DNA of 64,000 bases from Deinococcus psychrotolerans (GCF_003860465.1 NZ_CP034187.1:1-64000); one strand, 5' to 3'. Shown: positions 17,313-26,716, counted from the first letter of the stretch. Notes: generated from the sequence alone by a model not told the origin. Made by a program: numbers and translations.

Positions 17313-19111
17313 AATCCTGTCAGTACTTCCAGCGTCCGTAAATTAGAATGGAGAAGTTCCTTGAACTTGGTACGCTGTTCTTCTTGCTGGCGGCCTGATA
17401 GTAGTGCGGCGTATTTGGGAGCAACGGTCATGGAAAGGGCCAGGTCCAGGGCATCAGCTGCATTTTGCCCCAAGTGTTCTGCATCTGCGTAAACGTGCAA
17501 AGCACGCTTGAACGTTCTGACACTAAACGGCAACTTCAGTGCGCTGATAGCTTCTGCCAAATTCTGGATAGCTCTACGCTGCGACTCAATTATCCTTGGT
17601 GCGGCTTGCCATCTCTCCCAAGCACTTCGTGGAACAAAGTGCGTATTTTCACTTTGAGACTTGTCACTCTTTAGAGCGATTTCAATGTTCGGCGGCGGAA
17701 CGTACAAAAATGCTGAACGGTCACGAAATTTGTCGCTGAATGAGCGAGTGGTGTGATCTTCATTGGCTGTACCGGCAATCAACAGAGAACGAGGCACGCT
17801 GATGCGTCCATGCCCACGGCGCAGCCATGCATATGTTTCTCCTTGCAGTTGCTGCTCAACTTCGTTTCTCGTTGCCAACTGAATATAACGTTGACCCGTC
17901 TCAAAAGCGCTGAGATAATCAGCTAGAAAATATTCCACAAAAGACAAGTTGATTTCATCAAGCAAAATCAGATCAAGCGGCGCTTTCAGATCGTTGGCAT
18001 CAGCGTACTCGACTTGCGCTTGCAGTGCTGCTGAAAAGGGCGTCTCTCGGTAGTGTGCACCGCCCAGAGGATCAGCGTAACCATGCAGATTCTGTACCCC
18101 TGTCCAATTGGGCTGCACCGCCACCGGCGTAACGTGAATTCCCAAAGCTGTCGCATATTCCAGCAGCAAGCTGGTTTTGCCCGCTCCGGATGGGCCGGTT
18201 AGCACCGTAAACGGCGCGTGTTTGAGGGCCAGATGCACGCTCAGCAACTGAGATTCGTCAACACGGCCCGCTAACTTCTGGCCAGCGATTTTCAGGGCTT
18301 CGGCTTCGTCGTCAAAAGGAATGAGGCAACGTAACACAGCGCGCTGATCACCTGTGGCCTGCTCGCGTTGGTGCAGACGCTCAAGGTGCGACTCTAGAGC
18401 TTGGTTAATCTTCCCAAGCTCTTTTTCTTTTTCTGGTAGCTCCTTACGTACACTTTCCCAATGATCAAGTTGACTCCGTACATTTTCTAGCCTTGATTCA
18501 TCGTCTTTCAGTTGTGAGTCTATTTCCGACTGCCTCTGTAATGTTCTATCAATTGCATCGTCTGCGTCTTTTTTTGATTGTTTATAGGTCTCTGTCGCTT
18601 TTTCCAGTTCTCCTAAATTTGCTCCTAATCCACCGAGCATTTTTAATGCTTTGGAGGAGAGTTGAACACCTGATATTTGAGGACCATCCTGAAGAATTTG
18701 ACAAATGTAGTTCGTCTCAGCAATGACGTCTTTGAAGATCCAGACCGACACGTCCTGAGCAGCGTCATTTAAGTTTTCGTAAAATCTCCGATTGCCAATA
18801 CGAAAAGCATCTCCGCGATTCTCTCTTAAAATAGGTTCACCGCTTAGTCCTTTCTCAGTTGGGTGATCAATAGTAGTTATTTCATGAAAAGGCAGAGGTT
18901 TATCTTGAACAATCCACTTCCCCTTTCCCCTCTCGACTTTAACAATATCACCTATCTCAAATCGAGCTCCTCCAAGAACAAAGGCTAATCCCGACTTGTT
19001 TCCCTCGCCTTTGATTGAGATTTCGTTGTTCTGCACCTGCTGCAAGACCACAGCACGGAACGTATCCTTTAGGTTGCCCGCGCCACTCTTAATCTGAATA
19101 CTTTGCGCCAT
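17288..19111 (-). CDS. McrB-like AAA+ ATPase with N-terminal coiled coil
   Basis: This 607-residue protein has a coiled coil between about residues 165 and 250 and an AAA+ domain of the McrB/dynein-like clade. Motifs are Walker A GPSGAGKTS (about 305), the McrB-type NWTG segment, Walker B LILLDEINLS (about 383), and a sensor-1 IAGTANEDHT. In McrBC systems this motor translocates along DNA and drives the nuclease subunit. The nuclease gene immediately downstream overlaps by 25 bp, supporting a two-component restriction module. The N-terminal third lacks a recognisable modified-base reader. The 5' third of the gene has lower GC than its AAA+ part, hinting at domain exchange. Confidence 0.7.
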   Translation of the reverse strand: MAQSIQIKSGAGNLKDTFRAVVLQQVQNNEISIKGEGNKSGLAFVLGGARFEIGDIVKVERGKGKWIVQDKPLPFHEITTIDHPTEKGLSGEPILRENRGDAFRIGNRRFYENLNDAAQDVSVWIFKDVIAETNYICQILQDGPQISGVQLSSKALKMLGGLGANLGELEKATETYKQSKKDADDAIDRTLQRQSEIDSQLKDDESRLENVRSQLDHWESVRKELPEKEKELGKINQALESHLERLHQREQATGDQRAVLRCLIPFDDEAEALKIAGQKLAGRVDESQLLSVHLALKHAPFTVLTGPSGAGKTSLLLEYATALGIHVTPVAVQPNWTGVQNLHGYADPLGGAHYRETPFSAALQAQVEYADANDLKAPLDLILLDEINLSFVEYFLADYLSAFETGQRYIQLATRNEVEQQLQGETYAWLRRGHGRISVPRSLLIAGTANEDHTTRSFSDKFRDRSAFLYVPPPNIEIALKSDKSQSENTHFVPRSAWERWQAAPRIIESQRRAIQNLAEAISALKLPFSVRTFKRALHVYADAEHLGQNAADALDLALSMTVAPKYAALLSGRQQEEQRTKFKELLHSNLRTLEVLTGLWPQTPKN

Positions 19112-19115
19112 TTAA

Positions 19116-22034
19116 TTATACCCGGTCGTTTTCCAGCACGCCGCGCAGCAGCGAAGCGGAGTGAGCGTCTTCTTGCCAGTGCGCCGCGCCCTCAATCCGG
19201 CCCATGCTCTCCAGATAGGTCAGCAGGCCCATCACGCGGGCGCGGTCGGCCCAGTAGCTGCTGCCCAACTCGTGGCGCAGCCAATTCTTGCCTTCCTGCG
19301 GATCGCCACTCTCGGACGTTTTGCCGACCGCAAACAGGGTGTGGCGCAGCAGCGTGCCGCCCATTGGCCCCCTGCCTTTTTCCAGCCCCTTGCGGCCCAG
19401 TTCGCTGGGCGTCGCCAGCCGCACGGTGTTGGCCTTGCTGTTGCCGAACAACTCGGCATAATCGCTGGCCCCAATGCCGCGTGCCAGTTCCATGTACACA
19501 CCGCTGCGGTACTCGGCGTGGGCTTCGACTTCCAGACCCTTGAGGTAATAGCGCTCGTGGGGTGTCAGGGTGAGCCAGAGGTCGCGCTCAATGCCACGCG
19601 GAATCAGGTAGTTCACGGCAATGGCCACCGCCTGCTCAATCAGCTTTTGAATGAGGCTGACTTCGCCCTTGACGCGCGGGCGGCTGATCTCGCGCTCGGG
19701 ATCAATGCCCTCAATCGGGTTTGCGGTCAAGACGCGCAGGGCCGCAGCGTAGGCGGCGAGCTGGTAGTCGGCGTCACCGAAGTTGGGTTCGGAGCTGTCA
19801 TCCAGCGCCTTCATGGTGTCGAGTTGGCGCACCACTTCCTGTTCAATTTCGTGCAGCAGCTCATCTTCAAACACTGCCTCGGTGCTGATGCGCTTGCGAA
19901 GCACCAGCAGCACAGTGCCCTGCACGTAGTTCCCGGCTTTTAGAGCGCTGTCAGTTTCGGTGGAAATGGTCCAGGCCGCTGTGACTCGCAGACCCGCCGC
20001 CCACAGAATCAGGGCGAGGTCGGCCCAGACTGCTGCGTCCTGGTGGGTGAACATGACCACTTGAGCGCCGTTGTCGGGCATGTGGCGGGTCAGGTTGGCG
20101 TAAACCTCCACCATGCTCTGCCGGAAGCCTGCATCGTTGCCTTTAACGGCCAGAGCGCGTTTGCTGTCGCCATACCATTCGGGAAAGAGACGAGGGATAT
20201 GTTTTTCGTACCAAGCAAGGAAGAACTCGCTGACCTCGTCATAATTGACAGCATCAGCATAGGGGGGATCAGTTATCCAAAAGTCGCAAATAGTATCATT
20301 AGACCTAGCATCTTTCAGTTCGACTTGTGCTTTGAGTATATTGTCGCTGTTGAATACAATCTGTGTGGAATACAATGCCTGCATTGGTCTAACAGAAAAA
20401 TTGAAAAATGTATTTAAAGCATTGTTGTAATAAGTAGCTTTTCCACCACCAATACCGCCTCCCTGAGAAGAAAGCCATTGACTCAATCGTGAATTCCAGT
20501 TCGCTAAACGGTACACAAGAAGCTGATTGCCGATTGATAAAACTTTTTCGCTCTCACCGAAATATTGGAATAAACCATGAACCAAGAGCTGGCGAGGAGT
20601 AAAGAGATGCTGCCAATGTGACCAGCCACGCTCACGCATCGGCTGGTCAGTATTGTATCCCGACTCAATTCGGCTGCTGGGAATAAAGCCTTTCTCCTGC
20701 CAGTCAGCAAAGCGCTCTCGCAATAGTTCCAGTACCCTCGCTTCGCGGCGCTGGTCAGCTTCGGTGGAAGCGCGGTAATGCCTGCGCGTTTTGATTTTGC
20801 CGCCCTCGCTGTAGGTTTCCACCCAGCGAATGCAGTACAGCCGCTCCTGAAATACGTCATCGGGTCGCGGCACAACGTCGTCATTCTCCCACTGGCGCAA
20901 GCCGCTGCCTTGCTCACGCAGTACCCTGATCGGCGTGCTGGGGCCACCATTGGGCGGAGTCAGCCGTGCATCCTTCACTGTGCCATTGTCCTTTGCCCGC
21001 TTCATCTGAGCAGCCGTGGCATTCTCAATGATGCGAATGTCATAGCGCTTGTTGGCAGGGTCAGCCACCAGCTCAGCGCACACGCCCTTATCAGCGATCA
21101 CCCAGCTCGGCGCAAGTGGCACCATGTAACTGCTCTCTGGGTCACGCACTTCTACGCAGTAGAGGTAAGCGTCAGCCCGCCAGCCCTGCTCGTTGTGTTC
21201 AATGCCCCAGGCCGTAACTTGCTTATCCACCGCTTCAAAGACCTCACGCTGGGCTTTCTGCACCCGCTCGGCCACTTCTGGCCCACCACCCACCAGATTC
21301 AGCGCCGCCCAGGTCAGCAAGCCCGCCACCGGGTTCAGGTCGCTTGCGTAGGCGTCTGCGCCAATCCGCGCCGCCTCAAAGGGAATGCTGCCGCCGCCCG
21401 CAAAGGCGTCGCCCACGCGGGGCCGGTGCCCGAAGCGCCGCAGGCCCAGTTCTTCCACCAATTCCGGCAAGCTTTGGGCCTGCGTTCCCAGGTGCGCGTT
21501 AATGGCTTTCCAGGCCGCTTTGTCGGGGCCGCTCAGGTGTTCGGGGCGGTCGGCGTAGGTCAGCTTCTCAGCGTAGGGTAGGTGCTTGAACACCAGCATT
21601 TGCAAGGCGTCCTTATCGGCCTTATCCAGCGCCCGCACCATCGGCTGTCCGTCCGGCCCCGTCATTACATACCGGCGGCTTTGTTCGGGCGGCAACGTCA
21701 GCAGCACCTCTAGCACTTTGTCGGCCTTAATCGGCTTGCTGCGGCGGCGCTCCAGCCCAGCGTCGTCCATTGTCAGCAGCTTGAGGAAGATGTCAGCGTC
21801 GGCTTTGGCGTCATCGGTTTGCGGCAGCAGCAACCCCAGCAGGGTGGCCCGCACCAGAATCAGCGGTTTGCGGCCCCACCACTTGCCCAGGCCGGTCAGA
21901 GTCTGGCCGCTCACGGCTTTACGTTCCTTGTAGCTCTCGGCGCTCAGCTTGGCGACTGGCAGGTACTGTTCAATCAGGGCGGGCGCGTCGCGCAGGTCTT
22001 GCAGCAACGTGGGTCGGTCAGTTGAGGTGGTCAC
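19116..22034 (-). CDS. DUF1156 DNA methyltransferase (anti-phage associated)
   Basis: This 972-residue DUF1156 (COG1743-type) enzyme should transfer a methyl group from S-adenosylmethionine to DNA, most likely N6-adenine. The N-terminus shows WGRKPLILVRA, typical of the family. The SAM-binding motif DAFAGGGSIPFEA lies at about residues 205-217 and the catalytic DPPY at about 588. Its start overlaps the VapC stop as ATGA. A low-GC patch (about 20270-20620) encodes residues about 470-590 just before DPPY and probably corresponds to a variable target-recognition part. Together with DUF499, DUF3780 and the PLD helicase it likely marks self DNA for this operon. Confidence 0.87.
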   Translation of the reverse strand: MTTSTDRPTLLQDLRDAPALIEQYLPVAKLSAESYKERKAVSGQTLTGLGKWWGRKPLILVRATLLGLLLPQTDDAKADADIFLKLLTMDDAGLERRRSKPIKADKVLEVLLTLPPEQSRRYVMTGPDGQPMVRALDKADKDALQMLVFKHLPYAEKLTYADRPEHLSGPDKAAWKAINAHLGTQAQSLPELVEELGLRRFGHRPRVGDAFAGGGSIPFEAARIGADAYASDLNPVAGLLTWAALNLVGGGPEVAERVQKAQREVFEAVDKQVTAWGIEHNEQGWRADAYLYCVEVRDPESSYMVPLAPSWVIADKGVCAELVADPANKRYDIRIIENATAAQMKRAKDNGTVKDARLTPPNGGPSTPIRVLREQGSGLRQWENDDVVPRPDDVFQERLYCIRWVETYSEGGKIKTRRHYRASTEADQRREARVLELLRERFADWQEKGFIPSSRIESGYNTDQPMRERGWSHWQHLFTPRQLLVHGLFQYFGESEKVLSIGNQLLVYRLANWNSRLSQWLSSQGGGIGGGKATYYNNALNTFFNFSVRPMQALYSTQIVFNSDNILKAQVELKDARSNDTICDFWITDPPYADAVNYDEVSEFFLAWYEKHIPRLFPEWYGDSKRALAVKGNDAGFRQSMVEVYANLTRHMPDNGAQVVMFTHQDAAVWADLALILWAAGLRVTAAWTISTETDSALKAGNYVQGTVLLVLRKRISTEAVFEDELLHEIEQEVVRQLDTMKALDDSSEPNFGDADYQLAAYAAALRVLTANPIEGIDPEREISRPRVKGEVSLIQKLIEQAVAIAVNYLIPRGIERDLWLTLTPHERYYLKGLEVEAHAEYRSGVYMELARGIGASDYAELFGNSKANTVRLATPSELGRKGLEKGRGPMGGTLLRHTLFAVGKTSESGDPQEGKNWLRHELGSSYWADRARVMGLLTYLESMGRIEGAAHWQEDAHSASLLRGVLENDRV

Positions 22035-22513
22035 GGGTTCTCCAGTTCGGTATTGGGGGCAAGGGGAAAAGTCCAGGGGTCGTAACTGGCAACAGGAAAC
22101 ACCGCAAAGTCGCGGCTGTTGCGCGTCACCAGGGTCAGGCGGTGAACCGAGGCGGTGGCGGCGATCAGGGCTTCTATGGCAATGCCGCTACGGGCACGCA
22201 CTTCCGGGAGGGCCATCAACTCGCCCCAGCGCCGGATGACCGGCTCGTCCAGCGGCAATAGGCGTCCGGCGTACTGCGGCACCACCTGGCCGTCAAGCCA
22301 GTTGCGAAGCTTGATGGCCCGCTGCGGCGCGTCACTCTGGGCAACCTGGGCAATGCCGCGCTCGATCTCACCCACCGAGATCAGGCTCAGGTAGCTCTGG
22401 TCAGGCTCAAGGCCGCTGAGGTAGGCCACCACCGCCGGGCTACGGCGCGGGCGCACCAGTTCGCTGATCACATTGGTATCCAGCAGCACCCGCACCAGCG
22501 GCGCACTCACCAC
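22031..22513 (-). CDS. vapC: PIN-domain toxin, VapC/FitB type
   Basis: The 160-residue protein has the PIN ribonuclease fold markers: RVLLDTNVIS at the start, VGEIERG in the middle and TRNSRDF near the end, giving the acidic residues that bind Mg2+. VapC toxins cleave RNA and are silenced by a partner antitoxin. The antitoxin gene lies directly upstream and overlaps by 7 bp, and the toxin stop overlaps the methyltransferase start (ATGA). It is thus fully embedded in the defence operon, where it could stabilise the operon or act as a backup abortive-infection effector. Confidence 0.87.
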   Translation of the reverse strand: MVSAPLVRVLLDTNVISELVRPRRSPAVVAYLSGLEPDQSYLSLISVGEIERGIAQVAQSDAPQRAIKLRNWLDGQVVPQYAGRLLPLDEPVIRRWGELMALPEVRARSGIAIEALIAATASVHRLTLVTRNSRDFAVFPVASYDPWTFPLAPNTELENP

Positions 22514-22767
22514 TCCAGCTCGCGCAGGTCGCTGCTGCGGTCACGCGCAAACAGGTCTTCGTCCGGCATGTCGCTGAAATCAAAGTCGCCGCGCAGGGCG
22601 TCCAGAGCGCTGTGTGCCTGTTCAGGCTGAGTTGCTGGGGGAGCAACGGCGCTCACCACCGCCACCGGCTTGCCGTGCCGGGTAATGACTTGCGGCTCTT
22701 TCTCGGCGTCACGGATGAGCTGTGACAGATGCGTTTTGGCGTCCTCCAGCTTCCAGGTTCTGGTCAC
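22507..22767 (-). CDS. Phd/YefM-type antitoxin
   Basis: An 86-residue antitoxin starts MTRTWKLEDAKTHLSQL and continues ITRHGKPVAVV, the classic Phd/YefM N-terminal DNA-binding fold. The acidic C-terminal tail (DMPDEDLFARD) should wrap the PIN toxin. It overlaps the toxin gene by 7 bp. Such antitoxins usually autorepress their own promoter; the 71-bp space to DUF3780 upstream could hold that operator, although I see no strong palindrome. Confidence 0.85.
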   Translation of the reverse strand: MTRTWKLEDAKTHLSQLIRDAEKEPQVITRHGKPVAVVSAVAPPATQPEQAHSALDALRGDFDFSDMPDEDLFARDRSSDLRELEW

Positions 22768-22838
22768 ATTGCCCCCTCACCCCAGCCTAAACTGGTTGAT
22801 CTGTCCAGATTCTAACGGCCAGCTGAAACACCGGGAGC

Positions 22839-23483
22839 TTAATCCTGCTCGGTGTCAAACAGGCCGGGGCTTTGCTGGGCGGCCTGCTGGTAAAACGCGG
22901 GCGTGCGGCGGGTCTGACGGGGCCGCTCACCCGGCGCGGGGTTGTCGGTCAGGGCGTAGCGCACCGCCACCCGCCAGCCGCGCCCGCGCCCGCTCAGGGC
23001 GTCCCCGGTGGCCGCTGCGGTCTGGGTATACAGCCACCAGCGCTCCTCCGGCTCCAGGCCAAGCCAGTTGCTCAGCGCCAGGGGAATGGTGCCCGGGTCA
23101 GCTTCCTCCACCGCCCAACACAGCAGCGTCAACTCTTTGCCCAGATCGCGCCGCACGATGTTGAGGCCGCTTTTCCAGCTGCCGAGTGGGTGGCCTTCAG
23201 TGCGCAGGCGCAAATTGAGTTGGTTTTGCACCCCTTCAGCCAGGCTGTCCCACACCACCCGCCTGAGGCGCACCCGCAACTCCTGAACCAGCGTGCCGTC
23301 CTCGTTGGGGCGCAGATCGCTGATCTCCACATCGTCGCCGCGCTTGCGGGGAATGTCCACCTGAAACTGAGGGCTGCGCGGGTCCATCACGCCGAAGTTG
23401 CCCGCCAGGGGCTTGGGGACCGCTTGGCGGCGGGGAGCGGGGCGCGTCACCTCGTCATGCTCGCCCCTCAGGCACTCCGGCAC
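22839..23483 (-). CDS. DUF3780 anti-phage-associated protein
   Basis: The 214-residue product matches the DUF3780 family as I know it. It has an N-terminal FGV...VDIPRKRGDDVEISD block, LGKELTLLCWAVEEADP in the middle, and NWLGLEPEERWWLYTQTAA near residue 145, followed by GRGRGWRVAVRYAL. The function is unknown, but the family occurs with DUF499 and DUF1156 proteins in anti-phage loci. The first 30 residues are less conserved, so an internal start is possible. It lies 38 bp downstream of the DUF499 stop. Confidence 0.83.
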   Translation of the reverse strand: MPECLRGEHDEVTRPAPRRQAVPKPLAGNFGVMDPRSPQFQVDIPRKRGDDVEISDLRPNEDGTLVQELRVRLRRVVWDSLAEGVQNQLNLRLRTEGHPLGSWKSGLNIVRRDLGKELTLLCWAVEEADPGTIPLALSNWLGLEPEERWWLYTQTAAATGDALSGRGRGWRVAVRYALTDNPAPGERPRQTRRTPAFYQQAAQQSPGLFDTEQD

Positions 23484-23521
23484 AAGGACACGGCTCCCCT
23501 TTGGCGACCTTGCGGCGGGCG

Positions 23522-26500
23522 TTATTGGCTCACCTCATGCTCGCTGATGTCCTGCTTGGCGTCCTGCGCCCAGTCGAGCAGGTCCTGACCACGGGCAAAC
23601 TGTGTGGCGTCGCCCAGCACCTGCACCGCGCCGCTGCTGAGCAGGCCCCTGAGATACTCCACGGCGGCGCTGAGGTCTTCGCCGGACATCTGACGGTCCT
23701 CGCTGGTCTGCAATTCCACAAACGCGCCGCCGTCCACCACGGTGATGCGGGGAGCCACGACCTGTGCGCTGTACTTCTTCAGGCGGTCCAGATACGTGAA
23801 CGTTTCGGCGGTGGTGCTGCTCTGCACCGCTTTGCTCCAGCGGGCCGGCTTGCCCGCTTCCACCGTCCAGGCCTTGTCCCAGCGCATCGGAATATCGAGC
23901 TGCTCGCTGTAAACGCCGTCGCGCTCAGCAATTACCAGCACCTTGGCCGTACCCTGCGGAACCGTCACGAACTCGCCACTGTAGACGGCTCCGTGCGCGC
24001 GCGGATTGCTGCCGTCGGTGGTGTAGCGAATGGTGGCGTGCGGCGCGACTTGAAGTTGCAGCCGCCGGTCTGCGCCGACCTGATACGGCGAGCGGTACTT
24101 GAGGGTCAGGCTGTTATGCCAGCTGCGTGCCGGCCCGGACTGGTGATCGCCCGTGTCGTCGACGCACAAAAAGCTGATGTTCAGCGCTTTGGTGCTCAGC
24201 TCACTGCCCTCCAGCCTGGCGCTGGCAGGGGTGGCGTCACCGCCTTCATCCCAGTAAATGGTGGTGCCGTGCACCGGTACCACTCGCAGTCGCACCTCGC
24301 CGCTGTCGGGATCGCGAGACAGCTGCTGAACCGTCACGTCGGTGTCGGGCTGCGCGAAGGGGCCTTTGTTGATGTAGTTGCCTTCCTCGCGCCACTGGTC
24401 GCGGCTGAGCATGTCCCCGCGCAGAGCGTCGAGGGCGTCGGGCTTGTGCCACTGCCACTGGGAATTTGACGCCGCCCGCTTCTTGATTTCGCTCCACGGC
24501 AGGGTCTGCTGAGTAAACAGGCGCGACTCCACTTTCTTGCGGAAGGTTTCTCCACTGACCTCGTCGGTAAATTTCTGGCGCTCGCGCAGGGCCGCTTCCA
24601 CCTGCTTCTCGCCTTCGTATTTGTTGCCGCTGAACTCCATGCGGAAGTCCGCCGTCGACAAGCCGTCTTTGGTGGGGTAATGCAGGGTGGTAAATGTCTC
24701 GCGCACCGCCATCTGAAACTGTGCGGCGGCCTTGTCGGCCAGATCGCGGGCCTGAAGCATCTGCGGATCGTTGGGTGGTGTTCGCTCGGCTTCCAGAGTT
24801 CCCAGAATGCCCTGAATGGCGCGCAACCGCTTGCCCGCGATGACCAGTGACTGGTACGTGCCCTTGCTGCCGGTCAAGAACGCCACCCGGTTTTTCCAGG
24901 GTGTCGCCTCGTACACGGCCCGCAAGTCCGGGTGCAGGCCTGCCTCGTGGGGGCGGAAGATCACCAGTAGGGGCCGGTCCTCGCGGATGTCCAGCGCGTC
25001 GACGGCAGGCAAGGCCGCCACCCGCCCGTACACGTAGCCAGCCTTGACCTCAAACATGCTCTCCAGACGGGTGCGCAGTTCCTGCAGCGCGTGCTCCTCG
25101 GAGAGGGTGCGCATCTGATCATCGAGTTCGGCGTTGATATTCTTGACGTTTTTGAAGTACAGCTTGGCGTCGGTGCCGTGCATGTACCAGGCGCGGGTGG
25201 CGAGGTCTTCGAGGATAGCCTTGACCCGTGTGATGTCGCGGCCCGGCGCGGCTAGGGCAGCAGTAGCGTCGGGAATGCTCAACCCCAGGGTGGGATTTTG
25301 AACATTGGCAAGCGAGGCCATCAGCAGCAACTTGGCCGCGTCGGTGGCGGTGCGGTTGCCCTCACGCAAGTCGAGTTCCTCAGCCACCGCACTGCCGCCG
25401 CTGGCAATGTCGTGGGCCACTGCATTTTGCAAGTTGCTGTTGATCTGTGCGATTTCCGTTCTGGTGGCGTCATCATTGAGATTGACGTCATACGGCGCGA
25501 TGAGCACGCGGTCCTGAGCACCCTGGGCGTTGTTCGCCGGATTCCACAACTCCGCAACGGTGGCGCGCATCAAGCGGATCAGGCCTCGGGTCTGCTGGAA
25601 TCCAGGGTTCTCGCGAAAGCGCCCGTAGAGATCGCGCAGCAGCGGATGAAAGGGGTAACTCTTGATCACCCGCTCCGCGAAGGCTTCAGGGTGCTCGTCG
25701 GTGAGCCCCATCTTCTTGGCGTCCCTCAGGGCCGCCGCGTACGCCTGCGCCACTTCGAGGCGCAGGGCTTCACTGGGCAGCTCTTCAAACAGCCGGACCC
25801 GCAGAATCCGGTAGAGTTCGTCACTGTTGAGTTTGACCGGCTCCAGCGCCATCGCCAGCCGTCCAGCTTCCTGCTTGGTGTTATGGAGGGCGTCGCGCAT
25901 AAACTGACCGGCATTGGCGTAGGCTGTCGCATTCAGGTCGGTCAGCACCAGACAAACCTTTCGGCTACCGGGCCGCTCCAGAGCAACGAACAGGTTGGCC
26001 AGGGCCGTCTGTGTCACTCGGGCCAGATTGGAATTTCCGATGGCCTTGCTTTCAGCGTTATCGAAATAGGGCGGCAGCTCGTCGAGCAAAATCAGCGCCG
26101 TTTCCCCGTCGAGCAGCGACTCCCAGGCTTGCTGACCCGGTGCTTGCAGCGGGCTGTAGTAGTCCTTGAAATGATCTTTCTTGCCCAGACCCTCGGCAAT
26201 CGCGCCCCAGATTCCCAATGGGGCATCGTGCCGGCCGCTGAAGGCCACCACCTTGACAGGCCCCAATGAACGGCTGGGCTGAAAAGGCATTCCTACGAGG
26301 GCCTGATCGCGTACCCCAGGATTGCGGGCCAGAAGACCGAAGGTCAGCAGGTTGTGGGTTTTCCCGCCGCCCATCGCCTGCTTGAGCAGGAAAATGCCCA
26401 CCTCGTTCTTGCCATCCAGACGCTTGAACCCTTGCTCAAGCAAGGTACTCATGCCTTCTGTGACGTAATTTTCCTGAAAAAACGCGTGTGGATCAATGCG

Positions 26501-26617
26501 GTTTTCCATCAAATCGATCAAGTCCAGCACCGTGTCGCGGCGTTGGGTATCAAAAACTGAAGAACGCGGTTTGATTAGCGAGGCAAGAGAAAGAGATACG
26601 GTACTTGTGTTTGACAT
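23522..26617 (-). CDS. DUF499 ATPase (anti-phage associated)
   Basis: This 1031-residue DUF499 (COG1483-type) ATPase is the first gene of the modification/defence block. It carries Walker A LLKQAMGGGKTH (about residue 77) and Walker B ALILLDELPPYFDNA (about 177). The rest is mostly helical with a C-terminal region of beta-rich segments (YRSPYQVG, then TIRYTTDGSNPRAHG, a chitobiase/PKD-like fold). Family members are AAA-type motors linked to DNA modification systems. A 106-bp gap separates it from the WYL regulator upstream on the same strand, and that gap contains an inverted repeat. No good Shine-Dalgarno is visible before the ATG. Confidence 0.86.
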   Translation of the reverse strand: MSNTSTVSLSLASLIKPRSSVFDTQRRDTVLDLIDLMENRIDPHAFFQENYVTEGMSTLLEQGFKRLDGKNEVGIFLLKQAMGGGKTHNLLTFGLLARNPGVRDQALVGMPFQPSRSLGPVKVVAFSGRHDAPLGIWGAIAEGLGKKDHFKDYYSPLQAPGQQAWESLLDGETALILLDELPPYFDNAESKAIGNSNLARVTQTALANLFVALERPGSRKVCLVLTDLNATAYANAGQFMRDALHNTKQEAGRLAMALEPVKLNSDELYRILRVRLFEELPSEALRLEVAQAYAAALRDAKKMGLTDEHPEAFAERVIKSYPFHPLLRDLYGRFRENPGFQQTRGLIRLMRATVAELWNPANNAQGAQDRVLIAPYDVNLNDDATRTEIAQINSNLQNAVAHDIASGGSAVAEELDLREGNRTATDAAKLLLMASLANVQNPTLGLSIPDATAALAAPGRDITRVKAILEDLATRAWYMHGTDAKLYFKNVKNINAELDDQMRTLSEEHALQELRTRLESMFEVKAGYVYGRVAALPAVDALDIREDRPLLVIFRPHEAGLHPDLRAVYEATPWKNRVAFLTGSKGTYQSLVIAGKRLRAIQGILGTLEAERTPPNDPQMLQARDLADKAAAQFQMAVRETFTTLHYPTKDGLSTADFRMEFSGNKYEGEKQVEAALRERQKFTDEVSGETFRKKVESRLFTQQTLPWSEIKKRAASNSQWQWHKPDALDALRGDMLSRDQWREEGNYINKGPFAQPDTDVTVQQLSRDPDSGEVRLRVVPVHGTTIYWDEGGDATPASARLEGSELSTKALNISFLCVDDTGDHQSGPARSWHNSLTLKYRSPYQVGADRRLQLQVAPHATIRYTTDGSNPRAHGAVYSGEFVTVPQGTAKVLVIAERDGVYSEQLDIPMRWDKAWTVEAGKPARWSKAVQSSTTAETFTYLDRLKKYSAQVVAPRITVVDGGAFVELQTSEDRQMSGEDLSAAVEYLRGLLSSGAVQVLGDATQFARGQDLLDWAQDAKQDISEHEVSQ

Positions 26618-26697
26618 GAGGACCAGCCTGTAAACTTGAGAAGGACGTAAAATGAAGTTGAAAGATCAATGGCGCGATAAATGTCCAGACGCTATTC

Positions 26698-26716
26698 ACA
26701 TTTGCTTGACAAATGT
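26698..26716. promoter_or_regulatory. Inverted repeat, candidate WYL operator
   Basis: ACATTTG-cttga-CAAATGT is a perfect 7-bp inverted repeat with a 5-bp spacer. It lies 81 bp upstream of the DUF499 start and just downstream of the WYL-regulator stop. Related WYL regulators of defence operons (BrxR, CapW) bind inverted repeats at such positions. Binding is an inference. Confidence 0.5.

Noticed and set aside
1..22034. A single complete DISARM system made of drmAB plus the minus-strand methylase and helicase
   Set aside because: The two sets are in convergent operons with IS remnants and a helicase between them; the methylase is DUF1156 type and has its own known partners, so I treat them as separate systems.
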